Counted from the stretch's first letter, positions 45,612-57,251 are shown. The stretch is DNA of 64,000 bases from Coleophoma eucalyptorum (GCA_026120035.1 JALRME010000013.1:558001-622000), one strand, 5' to 3'. The notes: generated from the letters alone by a model not told the origin. Translations and numbers: made by a program.

Positions 45612-46699
45612 ATGCCCGTTGAACTCAGAAAACGCAAGGCTGTTGAGCCTGCCCCTGCTCCTGCTCCCAAGAAGGAGAAGGCTACGAAGAAGAAAGGCCC
45701 TGTTGCTAAGGCCATTGAAAAGGTCAAGAAGACCGTAGCACCTGAACCAGAGGAACCCGAGGTAGAGGAACCCAAGGCCGTAGAACCCAAGGGTATGTGT
45801 AACTCTTATTTCTGAGCCGGATTTTGGGCCCCAAAGCACCCGGTTATACGGACGATCCTTTATTATACACAGTCATACCTACCCGTCAAGGATACTCCCC
45901 CTTAACGCATATACTGATTCTACAAAGCCGCCAAGACCAATGGAGCTACCAAGGTCGCAGTTGGAGCTACAGTCGACCTCGAGGGCTTCGGTGGGGAAAT
46001 TGAGACCAACGATGGTGTCAAGACTTCTCTTAAGAAGCTTGTTGACGAGAGCAAGGCCGGCGTCGTTCTGTTCACCTACCCCAAAGCTTCTACCCCCGGA
46101 TGTAAGCCTACCCAGAATCTTCAATATCACGCGTAGAGGCTGACAAACCCCTTTCAAGGCACAAACCAGGTCTGTCTGTTCAGAGATTCATATGAACCAC
46201 TCACCGCAACCGGCTTGTCCATTTATGGTATGCATGCAATCCCATCTTCCAGCACAACTGTAGATAACGTGACTTACCAACCACCACATCAGGTCTATCA
46301 AAAGACTCAACAAAAGCCAATACGACTTTCAAAACCAAGCAGAACTTGCCTTACCCACTTCTTTGCGATGTGAAGGGTGATTTGATCGCAGCCATCGGAC
46401 TCAAGAAAGCACCAAGCGGGACCACGCGAGGGGTTTTCGTCATTGACAAAAGCGGCAAGGTCCTTGCAGCTGAACCTGGTGGACCCGCAGCTACCGTTGA
46501 AGTTGTAAAGAAGCTTGTTGCTGAGAGCCCAGCGGCTGAGGCCAAGCCTGAGGAGGTTGCTGCGCCAGAGCCAGAGCCAGAGAAGGTTGAAGAGAATGGC
46601 GCGAAGGAGGAGGACGTGGAGAAGGCCGAGACTGCTGCTGAGGTTGCTGACACGGCCGAGAAGGTGGACGCCGCTGAAGAAGTCAAGCCAGTTGCTTGA
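45612..46699 (+). CDS. DOT5: atypical 2-Cys peroxiredoxin, PrxQ/BCP class (nuclear Dot5 type)
   Basis: Four exons (45612-45792, 45928-46101, 46159-46227, 46293-46699) encode 276 residues. The thioredoxin-like core carries the peroxidatic Cys119 in the family motif TPGCTNQVCLFRD. A second Cys124 lies five residues later, the resolving position of PrxQ enzymes. LPYPLLCDVKGDLIAAIGL and GTTRGVFVIDKSGKVLA complete the fold. The N-terminal extension is Lys/Pro/Glu-rich, with RKRKAVEPAP as a likely nuclear signal, as in yeast Dot5. The C-terminal 70 residues are an acidic Ala/Glu tail. The enzyme reduces peroxides with thioredoxin. The catalytic Cys codon itself is split by intron 2. Confidence 0.92.
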
Positions 46700-47411
46700 G
46701 AGCTGTAAGATGTGCCCAGGGCCGTTGGTGTATACATGTGCAGATGCAGAAGTAGCAGTTTTGGAAAAGAAATGACATGGGCTTGTAATGATAGGTGAAC
46801 ATTTCCCCGTCTGCATTGTTTCAATTGAACTATGCTTGGGAAAAAAAAGGCTAATAACCAAAGACCGCCTGAAAAAGTGACATGAAACCACCCGCTATAA
46901 ATCAGACTCATCTTCTAGCTACTGCATAGTAGCTCGTGCCACTATCTATTGTCCTATTCCGAAAGCCATTTCGGTCTTGAAGGACAGTTTATGATGGAAC
47001 AGAACATAATATCTTCTATATTCCATGCCTTGTGTCTCAGAATTGGTTCACTCGGAGCAGTTGATGTATAGGTATTGTATCTTTTACGTTAACGGAGAAC
47101 AGAAGTCCTCTGAGCATCTCATTTACTTGTATTCTAGCTCTATTAGGAACGACTAGCCCAAAACTGCTGATCGTTTCTCGTGGGACAAAGGACAATGGTT
47201 TGCAAAGGGCTCGAAATGGTGATAATCCTCATACTTGAGATCTTTGGTGGATCTTTTGATCCGACTGCATTACAAGCATCATAAGAATTGGAGTAGAGAA
47301 CCCCATATGCTAATTTGCCTTATGCCCATCATTGTAAAAAAAAAATGGAAAATGTGATCTTATTCTGTCATTTATGTACAAGCTCCCAATTCCTCTACGC
47401 CTACATCGCAT
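46700..47411. other. intergenic between convergent genes
   Basis: The 3' flanks of DOT5 and the complex I subunit gene; AT-rich, nothing recognised. Confidence 0.5.
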
Positions 47412-48172
47412 CTATTGGAATGTCCTGCATGGGTATCTACGGAAATGGTCAGCCAAAGTCTGGGAGGAAATCCAAGGCGTAATAAAACTTACTTGTCTTC
47501 GTATGACTGTTCCTCGGTCAATCCATACTTATCTCCAGCAGGCTTGACACCCCAGTTCTGACCACTGGGCAGAGGAGGCAATCCATTCTCGCCCAGCAAA
47601 CCAACACCCTTCTCCTTCTCGAAAAACTTTGCCAAACCACCCTTGGCTTCCTCCTCAACGGCCACCAACATCTTGCTGCCCTCCTCGCCAATCAATTCCT
47701 TCTTGGGCGCCGCCTTGCTGCCTACGCTCAACAAGCCCACCACATCGCTCTGGCTCACCACTGATGCGAGCGCGTACGAGCGTCGTGAATCGCGCTTCCA
47801 GTATGGGTTGTCGGCAATGTCTCCAGCAGGAATTGTGACGGGGTCAATGAAGGAGAAGGGCTCGTTGGATCCTGGAGGTGGGTTACGGAATTGCGGGTTG
47901 AGAGGGACACCGTTGGATCGGGTTGGGTCAACGGCGAAGGCGCGGCGGATTCGCTCCCAGATTCCTGTGGATTGAATAGTGTATTTCTGCGCGGGGTGTT
48001 CTGATTAGCTAGGTTCGTAGTATCCAGGGCTATCTGTTCCAGTGGGAGACCCGTGGGACACTGGGGCTTGAAATGTAGGGAAGGTAGGAGCTACGCTTAC
48101 CTTGTTCACGGCAATGACTCTTGGGAGAGATTGCGCAGCTTGTGCAGCTTTGACTGCTGTCTGTGAAGACAT
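47412..48172 (-). CDS. complex I accessory subunit, 21.3 kDa type
   Basis: Predicted exons are 48101-48172, 47493-47986 and 47412-47436, giving 196 residues. The N-terminus (MSSQTAVKAAQAAQSLPRV) suits import. KYTIQSTGIWERIRRAFAVD, RSNGVPLNPQFRNPPPG, DNPYWKRDSRRSYALASVV and NGLPPLPSGQNW match the fungal NADH:ubiquinone oxidoreductase 21.3 kDa subunit as I recall it. The end needs care: the TAA at 47489-47491 sits inside a perfect GTAAGT donor. Splicing to an acceptor at 47437 replaces the stop by seven residues, YPCRTFQ, before a new stop. I prefer the spliced form, but a two-exon gene ending at 47489 is possible. Confidence 0.8.
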
Positions 48173-48682
48173 GGTGAGTCGATTGGTTTCCGCGTCGGGG
48201 GAAACAATTGACTCGCTGTGAATTGGGAGCTCGTCGGCAGCGTGGTTGCAGTTTCGAGAGGTTCACTCGGTCGTTGGCTTTTGGAGAGCCGCTTTTATCT
48301 ATTTCCCCTGCCGCTTTTGTCTATCTTCAAATATCTTTGTTTGGATTGGCTATCCGCTCACTTCACCACTCGAAAGTGCAGTAGTAACACTGCAATTCAT
48401 CAAATACAACCAATCATTCAACTGATAATATTACGATCCCTTCAGACTTGTCAGTTATCAGAAATAATTCCATTTTGGACTTCTCAAATAGGTTAAGTGG
48501 TTTAGCTGGGAATATTACGATTTTGTGGGTAGTTTTTAACTATTGAGAACAATAATAGCTAAACTTCTCGCATTTCTTCCGCTGCTGGCCTCTTATTTAT
48601 ACTGTAGAAATAATTTGTCTAAGTAGGATTATTATTCCACCTAACCCAAGTCTCAATTTCCATATTGCTTAAGCAGATATAC
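48173..48682. other. short intergenic region
   Basis: Upstream of the complex I gene and downstream of the next minus-strand gene. Nothing recognised. Confidence 0.5.
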
Positions 48683-50113
48683 TTATTCTTCTTCGTCGTC
48701 GTCGTCATCGTCAATGACTTTCTTACTCTTCTTGAGTCGCAGCTTAATCTTGTTTGTTTGCGGTTTTGTAATCTCTTCCCAAAGTACCTTATTCTTCTTA
48801 GTGAGAACTGATGGTAGGGCCAGCTTCAGATCATCCTTAGTGAGGAATACATGGTCGGATCCAAGCTGGAGATACACAAGCTTTCTCATTACCTCCGGAA
48901 TAGGTGTACCCGTCAGGATACTAACTTGGGAGGTGAAATGCCGGTGCATATAGCAAACTAGCTGCATTCTAACAACTTGCTTTTGCCTTTTCTCCGCCCT
49001 AATATAGTAGGGGTGGGAGGCAATGCATCTGAAGATTTCCTGTCTGTTTCCTAGCTCAATTTCTTGTACGGCATTAACGGCGTCGTCATACTAAGCAGCT
49101 TCGTCAACTAAGGATTTTGCATCTTGGGGAAGAGAATAGACTCACAGTCATAGGAGTGTTCTCAACAAGCTGAATAATAACAGCAAGCAACTTTCTGCTC
49201 TGACTGTTCGGAGCCAACAGTGGACTATCAAACTCCAGCCCCTCCTGAGGTTTGGGAGCATAGCAAGCTTTGATGAGCTCATTCTCAGGATCACAGCGCC
49301 GAATGATCTCCACAGCAGCCTTCCTATGCGATGGATCACAGAAGTAATCATCAACAGTTTCTTGCTCACCATTTCTACCAATTCTGGCCACCATCCGAGT
49401 CTGAGAGCCCATCTTCTCATTCCACTGTTTCTTCAGATGATATGCTTCCGCAAACATATACTCCCTCTTAAGCTCCTTGCGTACGGCAATTTCAACCTTT
49501 TCTCCCATTCTGTTTTTCATACCTTCCGTGATACTGGTAGTGACTTCGAAACGGAGCTGCTCCTTGATCTGGTGCTGTAATGCTTCATAAAGGGTTTGCT
49601 CGAGTTCAAAATTGACCTCTCCGCGGTTCTGCTTTCGTACTTCCTGTTGGAATTCGGTGAATAGTTCGTCATTCAAGGGAGAGCTGATTTGATCGTTGCC
49701 CTGGTCTTTAGCGGTGGAGTCATTGCATGTAATCCTCAATTCTGATTGTCTCTCCTCTTCAACTTCGTTGTTGATTTTCGCTCTCTTCTGTAGATGTGAT
49801 TAGTGTGAGTCAATGAAATGAGTTCGTGGGCCTTTACAGAAGGTGAAAGCGACACCTCTTCGTGAGTTCTCTTGCTAAGTACCTCATTGGCCTGGGGGGT
49901 AGTGATATCCAAATTATCAACGTCCATATTATCGGCGTTACGCTCTTCAACAGCACTATCCGAAGCTATTGTAAATATATTTGACGTTGAAGTACGGTTG
50001 TAATTGTTGGAAGCTGCTAGTAAGCGTTGAGGGATAAGAGAAGCGAATGGACTTGTGGTTGCAAGATTGGAGAGCATGAAGGTGAATGGGCTTCGTAGGA
50101 AAGGACGAGACAT
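48683..50113 (-). CDS. uncharacterised protein with acidic C-terminal tail
   Basis: Three exons (49838-50113, 49146-49787, 48683-49090) give 441 residues. No known domain is recognised. The N-terminus is Ser/Thr-rich. Then come KRAKINNEVEEE, a likely nuclear signal, and a long charged helical region (EFQQEVRKQNRGEVNFELEQ; VRKELKREYMFAEAYHLKKQ). An ordered C-terminal part follows (FRCIASHPYYIRAEKRQKQV; VCYMHRHFTSQVSILTG). A Lys-rich patch ends in DDDDDDEEE. Nuclear location is inferred from composition. An in-frame ATG at 50257 would add 48 hydrophobic residues and is less likely. It may be a lineage-restricted gene. Confidence 0.68.
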
Positions 50114-51192
50114 CTCGAATCGATCTAAAGAGGAGAGTATAAATGTGGGAAGTAGGGTAGTTGAGAAAGTAGTTATTAGATCTAGACTGAATTTATTCAA
50201 ATAACACAACATACTGGTAAAGACTCGGAGTTGGTTATCGATGCCTCTCAAGTTCATGTAGTTTTAGAGAACATGCTGATACTGAGGGTAGTGGTTGATG
50301 TGTTGTTAAACACCGGCACCAAATGCAAGATCGGAAATGACTTCATATGCGTCCCAACCTCACGCAGCCCCAAAGACGCATAAATCTTCCGCAGAGCCAA
50401 TCCACAGCTTCATACAAGTCCACTGGCCTTGACTCAATTCCCACCATCTGATTTCGCTCGACTTCATACACGCCTTACGCGAACCCAAATAGTCTCTTAG
50501 CTTAGTCGATTATCTATCCAAAGGGATGAATTTATAGTGATAAAGAAATTCCCCGCGATTATCTTCCAGATATGAGTACGTCCCCGACTTAGCACAGTCC
50601 ATATCGGCCATCAGCTCCTGCATCATGGCAATTGCGGTGGTCTCTGTCAGTTAGTGTAAACTGGCGACTAATTCAGTGTAAATATATATAGATTACCTTC
50701 TACATATAAATTCAGTAGCTCTTGTATCCCATAAGAAAAGACACACTTATAGAGAGCCATGGAATTGAGATACTGCGGATTGTATCTGTAGAAGCACTAT
50801 AGATATACCCCAAGGATTTCAATCACCGAGCGAATCATCCTCTTTTCAGATGGCATATACATAATTCAAAGTGCACATAAGAAGCTTAGCCACCATGCTG
50901 GCTGTGACATCTACATGCAAAGAAGAAAAAGGTACCTTCTCGTCAGATCTGACTTCGCGTCGCTTAACTTCCGACCAACCTCAACACTCGCGCAACTTCA
51001 CCTTTCTTCTCGTCAATTCTCCCAAAGTTCTCGCAGCCTCCTACATCTGCAAAGAGGTCAAATATTTTTCAGATGGATATATTGACCTTCGGGTTCGCTA
51101 ACACCTTCCTCATAACTACACCAGCTAGCAACGATCGGCCTACCGCAATGCCTCAAACCTTTCGACAACGGTGAACAGACAACAACAGTAGC
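50114..51192. other. gene-poor AT-rich stretch
   Basis: Only short shadow frames; no domain, tRNA or repeat family recognised. Confidence 0.5.
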
Positions 51193-51508
51193 ATGTCTTC
51201 ATACCAGGTAAGCTGGTAGGTGTATTCTCGACCATTTAATAACCATTTTGATTATGCAGAAAAACCTAAAGCCTGATAAGGTGCTAAATACCCGTCTTGC
51301 ACAGAGTTGTAGAACGGCGAAACCCCCATGGAGACGAGGATATAGAAGACGGGGGCATGAAGGGCAATCATGGAAATATCATCCACAAGTGCAATTCGTA
51401 ACACCTCATCAGCCGAACATACTGGAGAAAGTTGCAACTAAAGATTCAGGAAATAATCTAGACGAGAAAAGCCATAGGCCTCCCGTGCCCAAGGATGAAG
51501 AGGATTAG
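51193..51508 (+). CDS. possible small basic protein, uncertain
   Basis: A 15-base exon (51193-51207, MSSYQ) with a GTAAGC donor could join a second exon at 51260 after TATGCAG. This gives 87 residues in one frame ending at 51508. The product is basic, with PPWRRGYRRRGHEGQSWKYH, then an acidic end PKDEED. No family is recognised. The clean splice signals give slight support; the low complexity of the stretch argues against it. Confidence 0.25.
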
Positions 51509-51908
51509 AGGGGGGGTCGAATAGATAATGGACCCTATCCGACTATATTAGATCTTTATTCTTCGACGGCCCGTTCCTCAGATAAAAATTCCCAAAATAA
51601 AGTGAATAATAATCAATCACACCATCTGAAACCTTTCGTTGATTGATACCATTGGTCTCAGGATGGTTTCTCCAGTGCTCTTGAGCCACTACGGCATTCC
51701 TCATTATTAGCGATCCGAGGCGATCCGGTCCACTGTGTGGCACTTCATGTGTCTTCTACAAGAAATTCTCGAACACGAACCGATAGAATCTAAAGAGGCT
51801 CCTATGATGCATACAGGCAAATGTTCATGTAGAGTGGCTGTGGTAAGATAGTATGCCTTGGTTGTATTCTATTTACACTATATTAACCTCCCTTAAATTT
51901 GCACGCCC
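51509..51908. other. intergenic, nothing recognised
   Basis: The 3' flank of the short-chain dehydrogenase gene. Nothing further seen. Confidence 0.5.
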
Positions 51909-52932
51909 TTAAATGACCATTCGCATACCTCCATTTGCACAAACCACTTGTCCAGTACACCAAACACTATCACTTGTACAGAGCATACCGACAATACCAG
52001 CAATCTCATGCGTGTATGCTGGTCGACCGCCTGCGGCCTCAGCCCCAGCCTTTAAGTCCTCGTCATCCAGGTCTCGAATCGCACTGCTTGGAGTCTTCTT
52101 GATCCAAGGCTTCATGTTTTCCTTAAATTGTGCTGTGGTACCACTTGACACTCCGTTAACACTCTGTTGTTTCTTGGGAAATGAGGGTTGACTTACTTCC
52201 ACATATCGGTCTTCACGGGCCCAGGATTAATACTATTGACTGTGGCTCTCTCAGCCAATTCTCTAGACCACGTCCTTGTCATTGCCTCCAAAGCAGCCTT
52301 ACTACCACCATAGATACTCTGGCCAATAAACCCCTCAGAGGAACTCACACTGCTAAGATTGACAATCCTCCCGCTTCGATCCGTCGGCAGGTATTGGGTA
52401 GCAGCTTTCACCAACAACAACGGGCCTAGGACATTGATTCTATAAGTCCATTCGTAGTTTTCGATGGTGGTCTCCTCTATACTCTGATTCTTGCTGACTC
52501 CAGCATTGTTGATCAGGATGTCAATTTGGAACTTGCCCGTCTTGGGGTGCGAGAAATGGTTCTTGGTAGTGGCTATTAAGTGTTCGGGTCCGGCTGGCGA
52601 CCCCATGTCTGCCTGCACCACGAAAGTAGGCACGCCATATTCCGAAGCAAGAGATTCCGAGAGCTCTTGCGTGGCTTTCTCCGAGGTGTCTGAGGTGTAG
52701 TTGAGGACCAGAGATGCTCCTTTCGAAGCCAGGTTTTGGGCAATGGCGGCGCCAATGCCTATGGATGGGATGGTCAATTATCATGCCGTTTACAATTTTG
52801 AATTCTTGGGAAGGTACCTCGAGATGCTCCAGTGATGATGGCGAGCTTCCCTTCCAAAGGCCTATAGGACGGGGCGCCCCCAAGGTTGGTTGAAGCCATA
52901 CGCGTATGGGGAGGTCGGACAGAATCACCCAT
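51909..52932 (-). CDS. short-chain dehydrogenase/reductase
   Basis: Three exons (52818-52932, 52197-52758, 51909-52143) give 303 residues. It is a classical SDR. The nucleotide-binding motif TGASRGIG (34-41) spans the exon 1/2 junction. The structural motif INNAG follows, then NLSSVSSSEG with the catalytic Ser, and the active-site pair YGGSK (Tyr and Lys four apart). NPGPVKTDMW and CTGQVVCANGGMRM form the C-terminal region. The substrate cannot be told; its closest look is to fungal 3-oxoacyl-ACP reductase-like and related carbonyl reductases. The last intron is only 53 bases, with a TTAAC branch site; reading through it would stop soon after the donor. Confidence 0.88.
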
Positions 52933-53399
52933 TGTGAAGAGGAGACGAGGAAGGGGAAACTGGGCTTGCAGTAAGACAGAAGGGGCAGTGAGCAGGAAGG
53001 AAATGGGAGACAGTATAGGAGACGGAACAAGACTTGGTAGAGGAGAAAGGGAGAGAGAGAGAAAAACCGAAACAGAGAAATAGAAATAAGAGGGAGGAAG
53101 GAGCAGCGGGCGCAAGTGCAAGTGCCAGTACAAGTGCAAGCGCAACCCCACCATCCTGATCGGGACGTCCAGTTGGGGGTATCCGGGCAGCCTTGCCCCA
53201 CGACGAAGACCCGCTCCACCTTTCGCACAGGCGCACCAATCCCCAGCTGTGGCCGCTTGAATCGCCAAAAGCCTCACGGCAAAGCTCTCCTCCAGCAGTC
53301 ACAGGGTCCCTAGGGATAGCTCTTTGCACATCCCCCACGTCACGTTAGACTCAACTACCGCGCTTCGCATTCTCACCCTGAGGAGCAACCGCCGCAGAT
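52933..53399. promoter_or_regulatory. shared intergenic region of SDR and NAA10 genes
   Basis: 467 bases between divergent starts. A purine-rich tract (about 53040-53103) is the likely CT-rich leader of the minus-strand gene. It is followed by CAAGTG/CAAGCG repeats (53113-53145). Confidence 0.5.
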
Positions 53400-54141
53400 A
53401 TGGATATCCGACTGCTGCGTCCCTCAGACATCCCGCATGTGCAACATGCCAACATCACCAACCTGCCCGAGAATTACTTTATGAAATATTACCTCTACCA
53501 TGCTCTCTCGTGGCCACAGCTCTCCTACGTCGCCGTCGACATCTCACGCCCCAAGAAGACGCCATATGATTATCCACGCATTGTAGGCTACGTGCTGGCT
53601 AAGATGGAGGAAGACCCCCCGGATGGAGTGCAGCATGGTCACATTACCAGTTTGAGTGTGATGAGAACCCATAGACGGTTAGGTATTGCTGAGAAGTTGA
53701 TGAGACAGAGTCGTACGTATTTATCAAGGCCATGTTGAAGACATAGCGCTAATTGGAAATCCCTTAGAACGTGCAATGGTAGAAACCTTCGGTGCGCAAT
53801 ACGTCTCTCTTCACGTTCGTGTCTCCAACAATGCTGCCCTACGTCTTTACCGGGACACCTTGGGCTTCGTGAACGAGAAGGTGGAATCCAAGTACTATGC
53901 AGATGGCGAGGATGCATATTCCATGAAGTTGGACCTGGGCTACATCCGAGAGCTGATCATGGATGAGGAGGATGCCGAGGCTGAAGATTTGGATGAGGGT
54001 GAGCCTGTGGGAAGTGCTGGCGCTAAAGGGGACGAGACTGGCAAGACCGAGGTGAACGGCGAGAAGATGAGAAAGGTCAGGGTAGGCAGAGGGTTGGGTG
54101 TTGGCGAGCTGGTGGAAAGAAATGAAAGTCAAAAGTCTTGA
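53400..54141 (+). CDS. NAA10: N-alpha-acetyltransferase catalytic subunit Naa10 (Ard1)
   Basis: This GNAT enzyme is the catalytic subunit of NatA, which acetylates the N-termini of nascent proteins with Naa15 at the ribosome. Two exons (53400-53712, 53768-54141) give 228 residues. [18 protein letters not shown] and [19 protein letters not shown] form the substrate side. [18 protein letters not shown] (80-97) holds the acetyl-CoA motif RRLGIA at 92-97. [21 protein letters not shown] and [15 protein letters not shown] close the fold. The C-terminal 75 residues are acidic and disordered, as in other Ard1 proteins. The start at 53400 lies at the conserved Met. Confidence 0.95.
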
Positions 54142-54503
54142 GGATGCACATGCCATTTTAGCCATCATGTACGAACGCATTAGTGGGAGTTCAAAAGGCA
54201 AGTTGGTGTTATAGAAGCTCTGAACAAATCAATGGCAGACTTGGAAATATCAATGATCTAGAAGATGAGAAGAAAAGTGGCCGATTCAAAAAGCAAAGGG
54301 AGTATCCATTTAGCTCATCTAGCTAATTTCTTCTTTATAGCCTTGAAATGTTGAATAGCAGGATCATCGAGCAGAACCGAGACCGCTCCTAATATCTTTT
54401 ACCACCTTGTTGACACCAAAAATACCAACCGCTTCACATACATAATCTCACTCGTTAACCTCCAAACGCCTACGCATGCATAATACCGGCTTACATGAGA
54501 GCC
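54142..54503. other. short intergenic between convergent genes
   Basis: The 3' flanks of NAA10 and MES1. Nothing recognised. Confidence 0.5.
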
Positions 54504-56505
54504 TTAAGGAGCTGCTGCTGGTGGTGGAGCCTGCTCTTCAGCAACTTTGCCTCTAAAGGGAATCTCCACTGATTCACCGCCTAAAATCACGTCTGTTAGC
54601 TATTGTCAAAGCTATAGCAACACTGAAGATTAAGAGTGGTAGAACGAAAGGAGCAATCCTACTTTGAGCAGCGGCAGCCTTAGCAGCCTTCTCAGCTTCC
54701 TTCTTGAGGCGCTTCTTTTCCTTGTCCTTCTCCTTCTCTGCCTTCTTCTTGGCCTTGGCCTCCTCCTCAGCTAGTCTTGACGCTTGGGTGCCTCCGTATT
54801 GGGTTCTCCACTCCTCCTCCTTCTTTGGATCAATGGTGGTGAAAAGATAAGCTGGCTTTCCAATCTTGTGTCCTGATGCCAACGTTCCTGGAGCCCACTT
54901 ATCGGGTATGGAGACCAGGGGAGCGTTCAATTGTTCGCATATCGACGTAGCAGTTGCTGGCATAAACGGCGATGATATCGAAGCGAGAAGATATGCCAAG
55001 TTCAATGACAGACCAATAATAGTGTTTGTTCTCTTAGGGTTACCCTCGAGGCTGGCCTTGTCAAGACGACCAGCAAGGAGCTCGTTACCCTTGGTGGAGA
55101 TCTCCATCATTTTCTTCAAACCAGCACGTAGTCTAACAGCTTCCATATCGGCAACGTATTCAGCAAGGAGAGAATTGACACTTGCGATGAACTCTGGGAA
55201 ATCGAAGGAATCCTCGGTATAGTCAGGAGAGAACTCGGGAATGACACCTTCGAGCTTGAATCGTTTGTCATTGACAAACTTGACAAGGCGGTTGACAAAG
55301 TTTCCGAGGTTGTTAAGAAGTTCGCTGTTGTTGGCGGCGATGAATGGTTTCCACTCAAATTGAGTATCTCCAGTCTCTGGTCTATTTGCAAGGAGGTAGT
55401 ATCTCCAGACCGATGGTGGCACACCAGTAGTCTTAGCAGTATCGCCGAAAACTCCGACGCCTCTTGACTTTGAGAACTTTCCAGTCTCATAGTTGAGGTA
55501 TTCCGTTGTTGAAAGATGGTTCAACATGGTCCACTTATCACCGGTTCCCATCTGTGATCCAGGGAAAATGACAGTGTGGAATGGCACATTGTCCTTGCCC
55601 ATGAACTGGTAGAGCTTGACATTCTCAGGATCGCGCCACCAAAGCTCCCAGTCATCGGTGTAGTTTGCAGTAATTGAAGGGTATCCAATACAGGCATCAA
55701 ACCAAACATAGAGCACCTTCTTGTCATATCCTGGAAGCGGGATCGGTGTACCCCATTTCAGGTCGCGAGTGATACTACGGGATTCAAGGCCCTTGTCCAA
55801 CCATGACTTAGTAATACTGATCCCGTTCTGTGGCCAAGCACCTTCCACGCTCGACTTGTTGAACCACTTCTCAATATCTGGCTGTGCTTTTCCAAGCTTC
55901 AGGAAGATGTGTGTAGTTTCTCTCGGCACTGGAGTTGCTCCATCAACCTTGCAGTGGGGGTTGATGAGCTCGAATGGATCTAGCAGACTGCCACATTTGT
56001 CACACTGATCTCCTCTCGCGTCATCGTACTGGCACTTTGGACAAGTTCCCTCCACAAAACGATCTGCCAAAAAGGATTCGTGCTTCTCACAGTATGGCTG
56101 GGTGGTTGTACGTTCTTCCATATAACCATTCTTATAGAGCTTCATGAAGATATCTTGCGCAATCTCCGTCTGCTTTTCGGTGGTTGTGCGTCCGAAGTAG
56201 TCGAAAGCAATATCGAACCAATCGTAGACTTCCTTGTGCTTCTTGTGGAACTCGTCGCAAAGCTCCTGTGGAGTTTGTCCAGTCTCGAGGGCTTTCGTCT
56301 CTGTAGCTGTGCCGTACTCATCTGTTCCACAGATAAAGAGAGTTGGTCTGTCTCGAAGCTTGCTGTACCGGGAGAAGACATCGGCACTGAGCACGCTACC
56401 AATCACATTTCCCAAATGTGGAACATTGTTGACGTATGGTAGAGCGCTGGTGATCAGGATATTGTTCTTGCCCTTCTCGGGAAGAATGATCTTTGGGCTC
56501 GCCAT
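54504..56505 (-). CDS. MES1: cytoplasmic methionyl-tRNA synthetase
   Basis: The enzyme charges tRNA-Met with methionine. Two exons (54663-56505, 54504-54580) give 639 residues. The class I signatures are present: PYVNNVPHLGN (HIGH equivalent at 30-33), the zinc-knuckle region CPKCQ...CDKCG, VWFDACIGYPSIT, FMGKDNVPFHTVIFP and KFSKSRG (KMSKS equivalent near 342). The C-terminal tail is a Lys/Glu/Ala-rich helix (KAKKKAEKEKDKEKKRLKK), then SGESVEIPFRGKV in the small last exon. The yeast N-terminal Arc1-binding domain is absent. An in-frame ATG eight codons upstream (56529) is unlikely. It shares a 215-base promoter region with LTO1. Confidence 0.95.
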
Positions 56506-56720
56506 GTTGTATGTTGTGGACTGAAGCAAGGTGTAAGAGTCACAGCGGGAGCTTTGGTGTTTTGGAGGGGAAGATTGGTGGTGGGGGTACGGCTGAGATC
56601 TTAGTCAACGCAAGGCTCTGATTTTTAACAAGCGAGGCAAGAAATTCGATGGAGGATAACGCCATCACAGTACTACAGCTGTTACGAAAAAGACAAAAAC
56701 GTTGAATTATCCTCTTCATA
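56506..56720. promoter_or_regulatory. shared intergenic region of MES1 and LTO1
   Basis: 215 bases between divergent start codons of two translation-related genes. No specific site is confidently identified. Confidence 0.5.
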
Positions 56721-57251
56721 ATGGCCGACCCTTTTGATGAGATTTTGGGCTTGGAGGAGCAATTCTACGATGAGGGCTATCAGCAGGGCGTGACGGATGG
56801 TGTCAAGGCTGGACGAATTGAAGGCCGAACATTTGGTCTTGAGAACGGGTTCAAGAAATATGTCGAAACTGGAAAACTTCACGGAAAATCCTTGGTTTGG
56901 GTAAACAGGCTTGCGAGCCTTCAAAGTCCGAAGAAACCTCTGCAAGATTCCCCGGAAAATACTGCCTCTAAGTCATCTGATGTCAAGAGCACGGCACTTC
57001 CTGTCCTATCTGAAAATATACGGCTGGCAAAGCATGTCAAAACCTTGTACGCCCTAGCGGAATCAGATACCTTGTCTACAGAGAATACCGAGGAGGCTGT
57101 CTCCGATTTTGACGATCGCCTTAAGAGAGCTCAAGCGAAAGCAAAGATCGTAGAGAGGATGATAGGAGAGATAGAGCAAGACCCTTTCAAAGTCGTCAGT
57201 AGTAATGACGGCAGTATCGAGGATGTGAGCGTCCTAAATGCTAGGCACTAA
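56721..57251 (+). CDS. LTO1: Lto1-like Yae1-family protein (ORAOV1 homologue)
   Basis: An intronless gene of 176 residues. The Yae1/Lto1 signature is a repeated Gly every four residues in a helix: EGYQQGVTDGVKAGRIEG, then GRTFGLENGFKKYVETGKL, at residues 18-55. Lto1 with Yae1 recruits the cytosolic iron-sulphur assembly machinery to the ribosome-recycling ATPase Rli1/ABCE1. The C-terminal half is a charged helix without recognised motif. Length is close to yeast Lto1. Confidence 0.88.
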   Translation: MADPFDEILGLEEQFYDEGYQQGVTDGVKAGRIEGRTFGLENGFKKYVETGKLHGKSLVWVNRLASLQSPKKPLQDSPENTASKSSDVKSTALPVLSENIRLAKHVKTLYALAESDTLSTENTEEAVSDFDDRLKRAQAKAKIVERMIGEIEQDPFKVVSSNDGSIEDVSVLNARH

